From assembly GCA_902812465.1 (NCBI GenBank), contig CADDZE010000025.1, forward strand, positions 1-54,415: DNA of 54,415 bases, given 5' to 3'. Position numbers and translations under genes: made by a program. Below the pieces are notes generated by a model. It was given only the letters and a program-made list of their open reading frames with translations. It made no database searches and was not told the origin of the DNA. Below, one piece after another: positions 1 to 9,314 of this stretch (position 1 is the stretch's first letter; the number at the start of each line of letters is the position of its first letter). Source of the DNA: Acidobacteriota bacterium (lineage in GTDB: Bacteria; Acidobacteriota; Terriglobia; UBA7540).

Positions 1-1
1 C

Positions 2-218
2 AGAAAGGGCGATTGTGCGCGCTCTACAGCGACCGGGCGAGCCCCTTTTTCGAGGCCCCAGGAGCTGGACCGCATCTTTTCGGGGCCGAGCGAACGGGGG
101 GTCAGGAAAGACAACACGGTGGAGATCGGAGACCGCTCGTGGCAGATCGAGCGGACGCCATGGGCCGCACGTGGTGGGGTGCTCCCGGGCTGATGGGACG
201 GCTCTGCACTCGGTGTGA
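2..218 (+). pseudogene. Decayed transposase C-terminal remnant
   Basis: No intact gene is present. The frame starting at base 2 encodes a stretch with ELDRIFSG...RKDNTVEIGDRSWQIE, which resembles the conserved tail of ISNCY/IS481-like transposases ('LDRIF...V.KDNT...'). That frame stops at 191-193. The adjacent frame carries the expected last part (RHGPHVVGCSRADGTALHS) and stops at 216-218, so the remnant is shifted by one base near position 160-170. The 5' part lies outside the window. The bases after it up to about 360 include ACCGGACAT, which could be the element's terminal inverted repeat, but no partner end is visible. The family call is by memory of the motif. Confidence 0.5.
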
Positions 219-260
219 CCGAAGCGCGCCACCCCAGGCGGGCGGCTCGGAAGGGCCGCG

Positions 261-307
261 TTGCCGCTAACCTCAGTCGCCCTACGGGCTCCTTCGGCTA
301 GCGGCAA
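261..307. repeat. Nested inverted repeat
   Basis: TTGCCGCTA at 261-269 is matched perfectly by TAGCGGCAA at 299-307. Inside lies a second short stem, GCCC 279-282 with GGGC 286-289. No T-run follows, so it is not a classical terminator. It sits between the transposase remnant and the start of the next gene. Confidence 0.5.
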
Positions 308-415
308 AGAAAAACCAAAACCCGACAGATCATGTGCTATAAAAACCGGACATCTTCCCGTGCTAAGAACACGTCGTCAGCGACTGCGCACCGAGGCTGG
401 CCAGCCCTGCAAGTC

Positions 416-2830
416 ATGAATTTGTCTCCGCGCGCTTCTCTCCTGCTGGTTCTTCTCCCGTTCCAAACTGTCCCCAACCCGGCTGCAGCCGTGGGGAAGG
501 CGCTACGCCAGACTAAGCAACCCGTGCGGCAGGCCTCCAGAGCCTCGGGATGGCAGCGTGCGCTCGCCGACGCCGTCCGCGAGGCCATCCGCGATCACCA
601 GTGTCCGGGCGCGGTAGTCGTGGTCGGGCACGCCGGCCGCATTGTCTACCGCCGCGCCTTCGGCAATCGCATGCTCGTTCCCCGCACCCTCCCCATGCGG
701 GTGGACACCATCTTCGACCTGGCCTCGCTCACGAAAGTGGTCGCCACCACCACGGCGATCATGCAGCTGGTGGAACAGGGGCGAATTCGCCTGGAGGACG
801 CGGTCACTCAGTACTGGCCGGAATTCGGCGCCAATGGGAAGGAAGAAATTACCGTGCGGGAGCTGATGACCCACTACTCCGGCCTGCGCGGTGATCTCGA
901 TCTGAAGCCTGAATGGTCTGGCTACGGCACGGCGATGACCCTGATCGCGGGTGAAAGCCCAATCGCCCCGCCTGGGACGCGTTTTATTTATAGTGACATC
1001 AACTATGAGACGCTGGGCGAGTTGGTGCGCCGCGTCTCGGACCAGCCGCTGGACGTCTATTGCGCCCGACACATCTTCAAGCCGCTCGGCATGCGCGACA
1101 CGATGTTCCGCCCGCCGGCCCGTCTTCGCAGCCGCATTGCGCCGACGCAATATGTGCATGGAACAAGCGGCCCGCTGTTATGGGGTGAGGTCCATGACCC
1201 GACAGCCTACGACATGGGCGGTGTGGCGGGCCATGCCGGCCTCTTTTCCACCGCGGACGATTTGGCCCGCTTCGCGCAAATGATCCTCAACGGCGGCTCG
1301 CTCCACGGTGTCCGCATCCTCAGCCCGGCCAGTGTCGACAAAATGACCACCGCCCAGACGCCCTTGGGCAAGATGGTCGTGCGGGGGCTGGGCTGGGATA
1401 TCGATTCGCCCTTTTCCTCCAATCGCGGCGACCTGTTTCCTCTGGGCTCGTTCGGGCACACGGGCTTCACGGGCACCTCGATTTGGATCGATCCGTACTC
1501 GAAGACCTACGTCATCCTGCTCACCAACGCAGTCCACCCTTCCGGGGAGGGGAACGTGGTGCCGCTGCGGGCCAAGGTGTCCAATGGGGTGGCGGCGGTC
1601 TATGCCCGTGCGCCCGCCGCGCCGGACGTGGCGCGCCGCCTCACCTCCACCGGCTATTGGGAACTGATGTCCAGTTTCCGCCCCGAACCCTTTCACAACG
1701 ACAAGGTGGAAACCGGCATCGATGTCTTGGAATCACAGAACTTCACTCCCCTCACCGGGCGTCACGTCGGATTGATCACTAACCATTCCGGTGTGGATAG
1801 CGCCGGCCGCCGCACCATCGACGTGCTGGCTCATGCACCCGGCGTCCACTTGCAGGCGATCTTCAGTCCGGAGCACGGGCTCTCCGGTACCTCCGAGGAG
1901 CGCGTGCCTTCAACCACTGAACCTGTCACGCATCTTCCGGTCTACAGCCTCTACGGTGAAACCCTGCGTCCCACCGACGCGATGCTCGACGGCCTGGACG
2001 CGCTTGTCTACGACATTCAGGACGCGGGCGTCCGCTTCTACACTTTCGAGACGACGCTGGGTTACTGTCTTGAGGCAGCAGCTCGCCGGCATATCCCCTT
2101 TTTCGTCCTGGACCGGCCGAACCCCATCACCGGCTTTCTGGTGGAAGGGCCGTTACTCGACCCCGACCTCCGCTCTTTCGTAGCCTATTTCCCTGAGCCG
2201 GTGCGCCACGGCATGACGGTGGGCGAACTGGCGCAGATGTTCAACGGCGAAGAACAACTGGGTGCGGATTTGCACGTGATCAAGATGAAGGGTTGGCATC
2301 GCCAGGACTGGTACGACGAGACCGGGCTCGCCTGGATCAACCCCTCACCAAACCTGCGTAACCTGACTGAAGCCGCCCTCTACCCGGGCGTGGGGATGAT
2401 CGAAGGCGCCAACGTGAGCGTGGGCCGCGGCACGGATACACCGTTTGAGGTTGTGGGCGCGCCGTGGATCGATGGACGGGCCCTGGCGGCCTACCTGAAC
2501 GGCCGCATGATCCAGGGCGTCCGCTTTTTGCCTATCGATTTCACGCCGCTGGAGAATCGCTTTGCGCACCAGCTCTGCCACGGCGTTCAATTGCATTTGG
2601 TCGACCGCCAAGCCCTCGATGCTCCCGAACTCGGCGCCGAACTGGCAGCCGCTCTCGACAAGCTTTTCCCCAGCAAGTTCGAATTAGACAAGACCCTGCC
2701 GCTGGTGGGTGCGCGCTCCGTGCTCGCGGCTATCCGCCAAGGCCGAGATCCGCTCCGCCTGAACTATGAGTGGCAACAGGGTCCGCTGGCGCATTTTCGC
2801 AAGGTCCGGGCGCGATACTTGCTTTACTGA
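416..2830 (+). CDS. Secreted serine beta-lactamase-fold / NamZ exo-muramidase fusion
   Basis: A two-domain exported protein of about 804 residues. I chose the ATG at 416 because it is followed at once by a signal peptide (MNLSPRASLLLVLLPFQTV); an upstream in-frame ATG at 332 would prefix it with junk. Residues about 40-400 are a class C beta-lactamase/penicillin-binding-like serine hydrolase. The SxxK motif is S104-L-T-K107, the second motif is Y192-S-D, and the third is H348-T-G. Residues about 430-804 are a DUF1343/NamZ domain, with the family signatures VYDIQDAGVRFYTF and VLDRPNPITG. NamZ enzymes (CAZy GH171) remove terminal MurNAc from peptidoglycan fragments. The fusion suggests a periplasmic or surface enzyme for cell-wall recycling or muropeptide trimming. 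No operon partner is seen. Confidence 0.9.
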   Translation: MNLSPRASLLLVLLPFQTVPNPAAAVGKALRQTKQPVRQASRASGWQRALADAVREAIRDHQCPGAVVVVGHAGRIVYRRAFGNRMLVPRTLPMRVDTIFDLASLTKVVATTTAIMQLVEQGRIRLEDAVTQYWPEFGANGKEEITVRELMTHYSGLRGDLDLKPEWSGYGTAMTLIAGESPIAPPGTRFIYSDINYETLGELVRRVSDQPLDVYCARHIFKPLGMRDTMFRPPARLRSRIAPTQYVHGTSGPLLWGEVHDPTAYDMGGVAGHAGLFSTADDLARFAQMILNGGSLHGVRILSPASVDKMTTAQTPLGKMVVRGLGWDIDSPFSSNRGDLFPLGSFGHTGFTGTSIWIDPYSKTYVILLTNAVHPSGEGNVVPLRAKVSNGVAAVYARAPAAPDVARRLTSTGYWELMSSFRPEPFHNDKVETGIDVLESQNFTPLTGRHVGLITNHSGVDSAGRRTIDVLAHAPGVHLQAIFSPEHGLSGTSEERVPSTTEPVTHLPVYSLYGETLRPTDAMLDGLDALVYDIQDAGVRFYTFETTLGYCLEAAARRHIPFFVLDRPNPITGFLVEGPLLDPDLRSFVAYFPEPVRHGMTVGELAQMFNGEEQLGADLHVIKMKGWHRQDWYDETGLAWINPSPNLRNLTEAALYPGVGMIEGANVSVGRGTDTPFEVVGAPWIDGRALAAYLNGRMIQGVRFLPIDFTPLENRFAHQLCHGVQLHLVDRQALDAPELGAELAAALDKLFPSKFELDKTLPLVGARSVLAAIRQGRDPLRLNYEWQQGPLAHFRKVRARYLLY

Positions 2831-3043
2831 CGGGGCTGGCGTGTTTGGGTCGCCTGACAGGCTCAGCTTGCTTGCCTTCGCCCGGTGGTTGCTTCTCAAA
2901 GAGGAGGCTCGCCCAATAGCGTGCGTCGCTCTGGCAAGGCAAGCCGGCCGTTCGCCTGGCGCTGGGTGCTTACCTGTGTCTTCGCGCCCAAATGATGCCA
3001 GGCACGGCCGCTTAAACCTTTGCCAATATGGAATTCCCTACGA

Positions 3044-3073
3044 TTGACAAGCTCCCGCCGGGCGTGCTACCTA
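3044..3073 (+). promoter_or_regulatory. Candidate sigma-70 promoter for the TPR gene
   Basis: TTGACA at 3044-3049 is followed 18 bases later by TACCTA at 3068-3073. Transcription would start about 10 bases before the ATG at 3090, giving a very short leader, and no Shine-Dalgarno sequence is visible there. The -10 box is weak. Confidence 0.35.
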
Positions 3074-3089
3074 AATTTCCAGATCGGCC

Positions 3090-3572
3090 ATGAGCAGCGA
3101 GAACTTCCAGTCCGCGCTGGACCTGCTGAGAGAGGCCTATCAGTATCAGATGGGCGGCGAGTACGAGATGGCTGTGGAACTCTACAAGCGCTCACTCGAG
3201 TTGCATCCTACCGCCGAAGCCTACACCTTCCTTGGTTGGGCCTACCATTTCCAGGGCAAGTTGGACGAGGCTATCGCAGAGTGCAAGAAGGCCATCCAGG
3301 TTGACCCCGAGTTCGGTAACCCTTACAACGATATCGGCGCCTACCTTATCGAGAAGGGTGAGTACGACGAGGCCATCCGCTGGCTCGAACGCGCCCTCCA
3401 GTCGCGCCGTTACGAGTCCTACCACTACCCCCACTTCAACTTGGGGCGCGCCTACGTGGCTAAGGAGCTCTATGGCAAAGCCCGCTACCACTTCGAACAG
3501 GCGCTCAAGATCTGCCCCGACTACACATTGGCCCGAGAAGCCCTGCAGGCCTTGCGACGAAAACTGCAATGA
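3090..3572 (+). CDS. TPR-repeat protein
   Basis: A 160-residue soluble protein with no signal peptide. It is built almost entirely of tetratricopeptide repeats: the helix pairs beginning near residues 15, 45, 80 and 120 carry the W-LG-Y-A-P spacing typical of TPRs (for example AYTFLGWAYHFQGKLDEAI and NPYNDIGAYLIEKGEYDEAI). Such proteins act as protein-protein interaction scaffolds, and the partner cannot be read from sequence. The gene stands alone between the NamZ fusion and a convergent FmdB-type gene. Confidence 0.85.
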   Translation: MSSENFQSALDLLREAYQYQMGGEYEMAVELYKRSLELHPTAEAYTFLGWAYHFQGKLDEAIAECKKAIQVDPEFGNPYNDIGAYLIEKGEYDEAIRWLERALQSRRYESYHYPHFNLGRAYVAKELYGKARYHFEQALKICPDYTLAREALQALRRKLQ

Positions 3573-3603
3573 TTCGGTCTGGCTGGTTTGGGCCCAAGCT
3601 CCT

Positions 3604-3627
3604 CGGTGGGTCTTCACACCTTTTTTT
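3604..3627 (+). terminator. Weak candidate terminator after the TPR gene
   Basis: A short GGTG/CACC stem (3604-3620) is followed directly by a run of seven T at 3621-3627. The stem is only about four pairs with mismatches, so the call rests mainly on the T-run and its place 30 bases after the stop codon. Confidence 0.3.
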
Positions 3628-3775
3628 CAAACAAAGCCGTAATGTTCCCTGTAATTAATGAGATACATTTTTTGGAAGAATTGGCGACCCCTGATTGGCA
3701 CGCGCCAGGATGGCTAAACGAAGGTTTACATGAGCCACAAAGCAAACACCGTGCCAGCTTACACAAGAGGCGGGA

Positions 3776-4078
3776 TCAGTCACCGCTGGTGTCGGAAGCC
3801 TGAGGCGGCTTTGGGGACTCCGAGGTGGGAGATGTTTCGGCCTTGGCAGGGGAGCTACCGTCGGGCTTTTCCGCGCTGGCAGAAGATTCTGACATCCCCT
3901 TACGCGCGTAGTCGGTGACGTACCAGCCGCTGCCTTTGAACTGGATGGCCGGCGAGGAGAGCAGGCGCTCAACCTTGCCTCCGCATCGCTCACAGGCGCT
4001 TACAGGAGGATCGGAAAACTTCTGGATCTTTTCGAAACGGACCCCGCAACTCAAACACCGATACTCGTAAAGGGGCAA
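3776..4078 (-). CDS. FmdB-family zinc-ribbon protein
   Basis: A 100-residue protein that begins MPLYEYRCLSCGVRFE, the hallmark of the FmdB/CxxC zinc-ribbon family. Zinc ligands are C9xxC12 and C30xxC33. The start codon is TTG (4076-4078), chosen because every member of the family starts at MPLYEY and because GGGAGG lies five bases upstream (4084-4089). After residue about 60 the chain becomes a low-complexity Ser/Pro/Glu tail, presumably disordered. The family is often called a regulatory protein after the formamidase operon, but its true role is unknown. Confidence 0.85.
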   Translation of the reverse strand: MPLYEYRCLSCGVRFEKIQKFSDPPVSACERCGGKVERLLSSPAIQFKGSGWYVTDYARKGMSESSASAEKPDGSSPAKAETSPTSESPKPPQASDTSGD

Positions 4079-4148
4079 GTTAGCCTCCCGCCGCGGGCTC
4101 GGACTGGCTCCCGCAGATTTCGACAGGGCAAGATTGAGCGTACGTTCT

Positions 4149-4157
4149 ATTATATCA
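4149..4157 (-). promoter_or_regulatory. Candidate extended -10 promoter for the FmdB gene
   Basis: On the minus strand the bases read TGATATAAT, a perfect TGn-TATAAT extended -10 element. There is no good -35 box, as is usual for extended -10 promoters. Transcription would begin near 4142, about 64 bases before the TTG start. Confidence 0.4.
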
Positions 4158-4385
4158 ACGTTGGGCAGGCCGCGCCTATTTAGCGTGGGGGTTGGGGGTG
4201 TAGGCCCGGGTCACGGCCTGTGATCCACGGCTCTAAGAGTGCCTGATAGGACCGGCCCGGGCGGCCGGTGCGTGGCCAGAGCCGTCTGGCCCAGTGTGGG
4301 GCTGGGCCTTTCTAAGGCCACAAAGGTGAGGAACTGCCGCTTGCAGCGGGCTTTCGGAAAAACGAGCAGGAGGTGCAGGTTAAAG

Positions 4386-6094
4386 GTGCATCGCACGGGT
4401 GTGTTGTGCGGCTTAGCGTGCATACTGCTGCCGGTTACGCTAGTTGAGGGTGGCCCACCGGCCATCCCCGCACCCGAACACCCTGTGACGGCGCCTCAGT
4501 CTATTACATCCCCTGTGAATCCCTCAGCGCGCCCGATCCCGATTGAAGACCTGTTCCATACCAAAACCGTGGCGGGACCCACATGGTCGCCGGACGGCAA
4601 GTGGATCGCCTTTACAACGAATATCACAGGACGGCTCAATCTTTGGAAGGTACCGTCAGAGGGCGGCTGGCCCATCCAAATGGGGGTCTCGGATGACCGC
4701 CAGTTGGCTCCGGCCTGGTCGCCTGATGGTAAGTGGATTGTGTACCAGCAAGATAAAGGCGGAAATGAGATCTACGACCTCTTCGCTGTTCCCAGCGATG
4801 GCGGCGAGCCGGTGAACCTGACTCGTACGGACGTTATTTCGGAAACGTCGCCGCATTGGTCCCCCCGAGGGGAGGTGCTGGCTATCGGTTACAAACCCAG
4901 AACTGCCTCTGCTGTCGACCTGGGCTTGCTGGATTGGTCCACACGCCGGGTTCGCAACCTGACCCAGGAGAAAACTCCCGATCACGTTTGGAACTTTGTC
5001 GCCTGGAGCCCAGACGGCAAGTCAATGTATGCCGTGCGCGCGAATGCTGGCTTCACGGACGCCGATGTCTACCGCATCGACGTTCAGAGCGGCGACCAAA
5101 AGAGCCTCACCGCCCACCAGGGCGAAGTGGTGTACACAGCATCTTCTGCTTCCCCGGATGGTAAGACCCTGCTTATCGGCTCGAATAAAAAAAACGGCGT
5201 TCCGAACGTGGCCCTGCTCGACCTCGCTACTGGGCGGAAGAGCTGGGTGACTGACCTGAAATGGGAGGCGCAGAGCGGTGATTTTTCCCCTGACGGGAAG
5301 TGGTTCACTTACCAGGTGAACATCGACGGCCGTTTGAGCGTCTACCTGCGCAACACGGCGAGCGGTCACGCAGAGCGGCTGGCCCTGCCCGAAGGGCTGA
5401 ACGGCTTAGCGGGCACGCCGAGCGCATTTTCCCCCGACGGAGGGAGGCTACTAATCAGCCATCAGAGCTCCAACCGGCCTGCCGACTTCTGGATCTACGA
5501 CCGACAGACAGGAAAGCCGAAGCAACTCACTTTCTCGGCTCTCGCTAGTCTGAATCCTATCGGTATCACCGGCGGCTCCTATGGCGGGTTCATGACCCTG
5601 ATGGGCATCGGCAAGACGCCAGATGTTTGGGCCGCCGGCGTCGAGATGTTTGGCATCATCAACTGGTTCAGCATGCTCCAGCACGAAGACCCTTTGCTGC
5701 AACAATATCAGAAATCTTTGCTGGGTGACCCGGTGAAGGCCCACGAGGTGTGCGAGAACTGCTCGCCCCTCAAGTACATCCGTCAAGCCACCGCGCCGCT
5801 GTTGGTGTTGCAGGCGAGAACGACATCCGTGTGCCGAAAGAAGAGGCCGAGCAGGTAGTGAATCGCCTGCGCCAGGCGGGAAAGCAGGTGGAGGCACACT
5901 ACTATCCCAACGAAGGGCACGGGTTTGCCAAGCGGGAGAACCAGATCGATTCCGTCAGGCGCACTGTGGAGTGGTTCGAACTTCGTAGACGAGAGTCGCC
6001 CTTCGCGTGGACGATGCCGAGGACGGGCACGGGGCAAAGCCGGTTGATGTCGGGCTCCCCACCCGACCCGTGCCAGCGCCGCCTCAACCGGTAG
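4386..6094 (+). pseudogene. Broken S9 prolyl-oligopeptidase-family peptidase
   Basis: The gene starts at GTG 4386, 12 bases after AGGAGG (4368-4373), and opens with a signal peptide. Residues up to about 390 form the beta-propeller, with repeated SPDGKW blades. Two lesions follow. First, the propeller runs directly from TFSALASLNP into IGITGGSYGGFMT near base 5553, so the roughly 100 residues that normally join propeller to nucleophile (the start of the alpha/beta hydrolase fold) are missing. Second, a one-base deletion near 5812 shifts the frame; the catalytic Asp region (GENDIRVPKEEAEQ) and the His region (YYPNEGHGF) are readable only in the next frame, which stops at 6094. The nucleophile Ser is intact. 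The gene cannot make a working peptidase unless these are assembly errors. Confidence 0.85.
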
Positions 6095-7336
6095 ACTGAA
6101 TTACAGGGGCCGAGGCCCTCGGAGTGCACGGTGCTAGTCTCAAGAATGGCGTCGACTCTCTTCCTAAGCGTTAATCGAAACGAAATCAGATGCGTCATCC
6201 TACCCATGAAACTACCTGAACGGACGGCCCACGAGCGTCCTTTTCACAGTCGCACCTCGCCTAGTCCCTACGCTGTAACACCTAGGAGTCTCTCGGCGCC
6301 GAGTTACCGGCACTGTCCCCCGCGTGGCCCGAGACAAGGTAAATTCTTCAAAGCCGCTGTAAATATTTCCCTGGTAGCGACCCTCAGATGCAAGGCAAAG
6401 CACTTGGCTACTAAGCGCTTAGCGATGTGGCGGACGGCGTGCAACTCGCGCTGCGCTTATCTGAAAGCCACTCGGGTGCCAGCAAATCTGGCGTGAATTG
6501 CATTCTCTCAGCCTCAGGGGTCGGCAAAGAGAGTGCGAGATTAGGTCTCAATCAGCAGATCAGTCAGGGATGCGGCAGTTCTTAAGGGGTTCCTGCCAAC
6601 TTCCCTTCAGCAAGTCGTGGTATGCACTTGTTTCGAGGGGTAGCCGCTCGCGGTGTATCGGTAGTTGCGGCTAATCAGATGTCGCGTTTCCGCAGGACGC
6701 GATCATATCACAAAAGCTCAGCAGACCGAAGGACTTAGTCAGACTTACACGGGCGCTCCGGCGTGAGGCCTACCGTGTGAAAGCCTTTGTTAGGTGCTGA
6801 TTAATCCATTAGCTAATCGTGCCGATATATGACTTGGCCCGAATAACCCTTTTACCTCGACGCTAATCAGAGCCTAGGGTCGGTTACCGGAGAAACACAA
6901 CAAAGCAGCCAGGACCTGCCGAAGGGTCGACAGATTCCTGGCAAACACGCTTGACGTGCTGCACAGGCTTTCGCTTTACAAGCGAGTGCCTGCGGTGGCG
7001 GGTAAGTGGCCAATTTTTCTAGCGGGCGTGCAGGAGGGGGCTGGCCGCTTCGAGGCACACTGATTCGGAGTGGCTTTGTTCTGGGAGTTCTTAAGCCCTA
7101 TGCTGCCCCTTTTTCGAACGCATCAGCACCGACCGCGCGCCATCTGGTCCTGCTGCCGCTTTCCCCAAGCCCTTCGCAGCTGCCAGGCGCAACACCTAAA
7201 TCTCTCGAGCCATCCGAAAGTTAAACATCCGCCAGGATTCCTTACGTTTGGTTCGCCCCACCTCGAAGATCGATCGACATCGCCTATCTCGCATCCGGAC
7301 AACATCGGTGCCCCCACATCACGAGGGAGAAGACCC
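6095..7336. other. Gene-free stretch
   Basis: About 1.2 kb with no reading frame that resembles a protein family on either strand, and no tRNA or rRNA. A 12-base perfect palindrome (CTAAGCGCTTAG, 6411-6422) is the only structured site I noticed. The composition is more mixed than in the flanking genes, which fits decayed DNA. Confidence 0.5.
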
Positions 7337-9235
7337 ATGGATAGAGTGAAAAGCCTGTGGATTGCGCAAGTCGTGAGTATCTTGCTGCTAGCAGCCCCAC
7401 TCCAGGCGCAGCGCCCTGGTCCCTGGATTCTTTATTCTGACCTTACCAGCGGGCCAAACACCGGCGGCGAGAACAATCACGGAGCAATCGTTACCCTGTA
7501 CGGAAACCTGTTCGGTCGTGTTCGGGGCGGTTCCACAGTAACCGTGGGAGCCGGCGAGGTGGCTGACTACAAGTTTTGGTCGGACACGAAGATCGTGGTC
7601 GCCTTGGGAGAAGCGACCACCACGGGCAACATCGTAGTGCGCACCGGGGCGGGTGATAGCAATGGCGTGCCGTTCACGGTACGGCCAGGGAACATCTATT
7701 GCGTATCAACCAAGGGCAACGACAGTAATTCCGGTCGGTTTCCCGACCAGTGCTGGAAGACCATGGTGGCTGCTAAGTGGAACATGGCACCCGGCGATAT
7801 CACTTACGTTATGGATGGAGTCAGGCAGGTTGCAGAAGACGATTTTGGTGCTGCTTTGGCACTCGAGACGGGGGGATCGGCGGATGCACCCCTCGCTTTC
7901 GTTGCTTACCCGGGGGCCCACGTGGTAGTGGGAGGCGGGTCAGGAGAAGGCGGTCCCGAGTATGGAATTCGGACCCCGTACGTGGTGGGCAACATGTCTC
8001 ACTGGGTCATTGCTGGCCTGAAGATCGAAGGGCGAAGAGCGATCGACCTGGCTTTTCAAGAGGATTTTCGCATCGTAGGCAACGATATCGCCTGCTCCGT
8101 GGAGAGGCAGGAGCCAACCTGTGTTCATACTGAGGGGGCCAGGAACGTAGTCATGCTGGGAAACAACGTGCACAGTGTAAACCAAGCTAGCGGCAGCCTA
8201 CCTATCCTGATTGGCGAGTCGACCGTGGAAAGCCAGGTGGATTCGGACTCCGTGGGCCAAGCGGAGGCATTCCAGGCCACAGCGACGGGCAGCGGCAGCG
8301 TCGACTCGATATCCGTTTACCTCGATTCTTCGAACGCCGCGACCAAACTCTACGTCGGGATCTATTCCGATTCCAGCGGCCACCCGGGAACGCTGTTGGG
8401 TCAGGGAAGCAGCACAAGCCTCGCTGCAGGCAAGTGGAACAACATCCCAGTGTCACCGATCAACGTTATTTCGGGCAACCCTTACTGGATCGCCCTCCTC
8501 GGAACAAAAGGGGGGCCTCCCGCTTTCCGGGATCGTTATAATGCGAGCTGCATCAGCGAAACAAGCGCACAGACTCAGCTTACTTCCTTGCCGGCGTCCT
8601 GGACCACCGGGATAGTCTGGCTGCACTCATGCCCGCTTTCGGCTTACGGACTCGATTCTGGCCCTCCCCCGCCCAGCGGTTATCTGACCGCTAGCCCTAG
8701 CAGCATCAACTTTGGTAACGTGGTGGTGGGGAACCAGAGCACCCAACAGGTGACCCTCACCAACACCGGGGGCGCTAGCGTTACCATCACCGCAGCCAAT
8801 GTGACAGGCACCGGGTTCAGCATCCGCGGCCTTTCTTTGCCCTTGACCCTGAATCCGTCGCAGCGGACCTCGTTTAACGCGATTTTCGCGCCGCAGTCCA
8901 CCGGACCGTTCTCCGGTAACGTGGCCATCATCAGTAATGCCTCAAACTCGCCGACTAACATTCCCCTGTCCGGCTATGGGGTAAACGTGCACTGGGTGAA
9001 CCTCACGTGGACGGCGAGCGACTCGCAGAACGTTGTCGGCTACAACGTGTACCGCGGCGTCCAGCATAACGGCCCGTACACTAAGATCAACACAAGCTTA
9101 ATTACAGGCACGGCTTATACGGATAATGCAGTCCAGGCCGGGCAGACTTACTACTACGTCGCGACCGCCGTAGATAACAACAACAACGAGAGTGTGTACT
9201 CCAATGAGGCGCAGGCCCAGGTACCGCTTCCCTAG
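7337..9235 (+). CDS. Secreted mosaic protein: TIG, beta-helix, jelly-roll, ASH and FN3
   Basis: A 632-residue exported protein. The ATG at 7337 follows GGGAGA and opens a signal peptide (MDRVKSLWIAQVVSILLLAA...LQAQ). The domains, in order by residue, are an IPT/TIG Ig-like domain (about 30-112) and the start of a right-handed parallel beta-helix (about 118-285). A lectin-like or DUF4082-like jelly-roll comes next (about 288-445, with AEAFQATATGSGSVDSISVY), then an ASH/choice-of-anchor D domain (about 452-552, SSINFGNVVVGNQSTQQVTL) and a C-terminal fibronectin type III domain (NLTWTASDSQNVVGYNVYRG). The beta-helix is much shorter than in the next gene and stops at NNVHSVNQAS, where an unrelated module begins near base 8200. 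The protein probably acts at the cell surface or binds glycans; no catalytic residues can be assigned. Confidence 0.85.
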   Translation: MDRVKSLWIAQVVSILLLAAPLQAQRPGPWILYSDLTSGPNTGGENNHGAIVTLYGNLFGRVRGGSTVTVGAGEVADYKFWSDTKIVVALGEATTTGNIVVRTGAGDSNGVPFTVRPGNIYCVSTKGNDSNSGRFPDQCWKTMVAAKWNMAPGDITYVMDGVRQVAEDDFGAALALETGGSADAPLAFVAYPGAHVVVGGGSGEGGPEYGIRTPYVVGNMSHWVIAGLKIEGRRAIDLAFQEDFRIVGNDIACSVERQEPTCVHTEGARNVVMLGNNVHSVNQASGSLPILIGESTVESQVDSDSVGQAEAFQATATGSGSVDSISVYLDSSNAATKLYVGIYSDSSGHPGTLLGQGSSTSLAAGKWNNIPVSPINVISGNPYWIALLGTKGGPPAFRDRYNASCISETSAQTQLTSLPASWTTGIVWLHSCPLSAYGLDSGPPPPSGYLTASPSSINFGNVVVGNQSTQQVTLTNTGGASVTITAANVTGTGFSIRGLSLPLTLNPSQRTSFNAIFAPQSTGPFSGNVAIISNASNSPTNIPLSGYGVNVHWVNLTWTASDSQNVVGYNVYRGVQHNGPYTKINTSLITGTAYTDNAVQAGQTYYYVATAVDNNNNESVYSNEAQAQVPLP

Positions 9236-9314
9236 GCATGACCTTCTGCGCCCGTAGCTTGATGCCTTAAGCCGCTTGCTCGGCCTGGCAATTTCGAATT
9301 CGGAGTGACGTCTC

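Noticed and set aside
6411-6422. Perfect 12-base palindrome CTAAGCGCTTAG as an operator
   Set aside because: It stands alone far from any intact gene start; too little to support a regulatory call.
6131-6496. Plus-strand frame of 121 codons in the gap after the S9 relic
   Set aside because: No similarity, biased composition or start signal; treated as non-coding.
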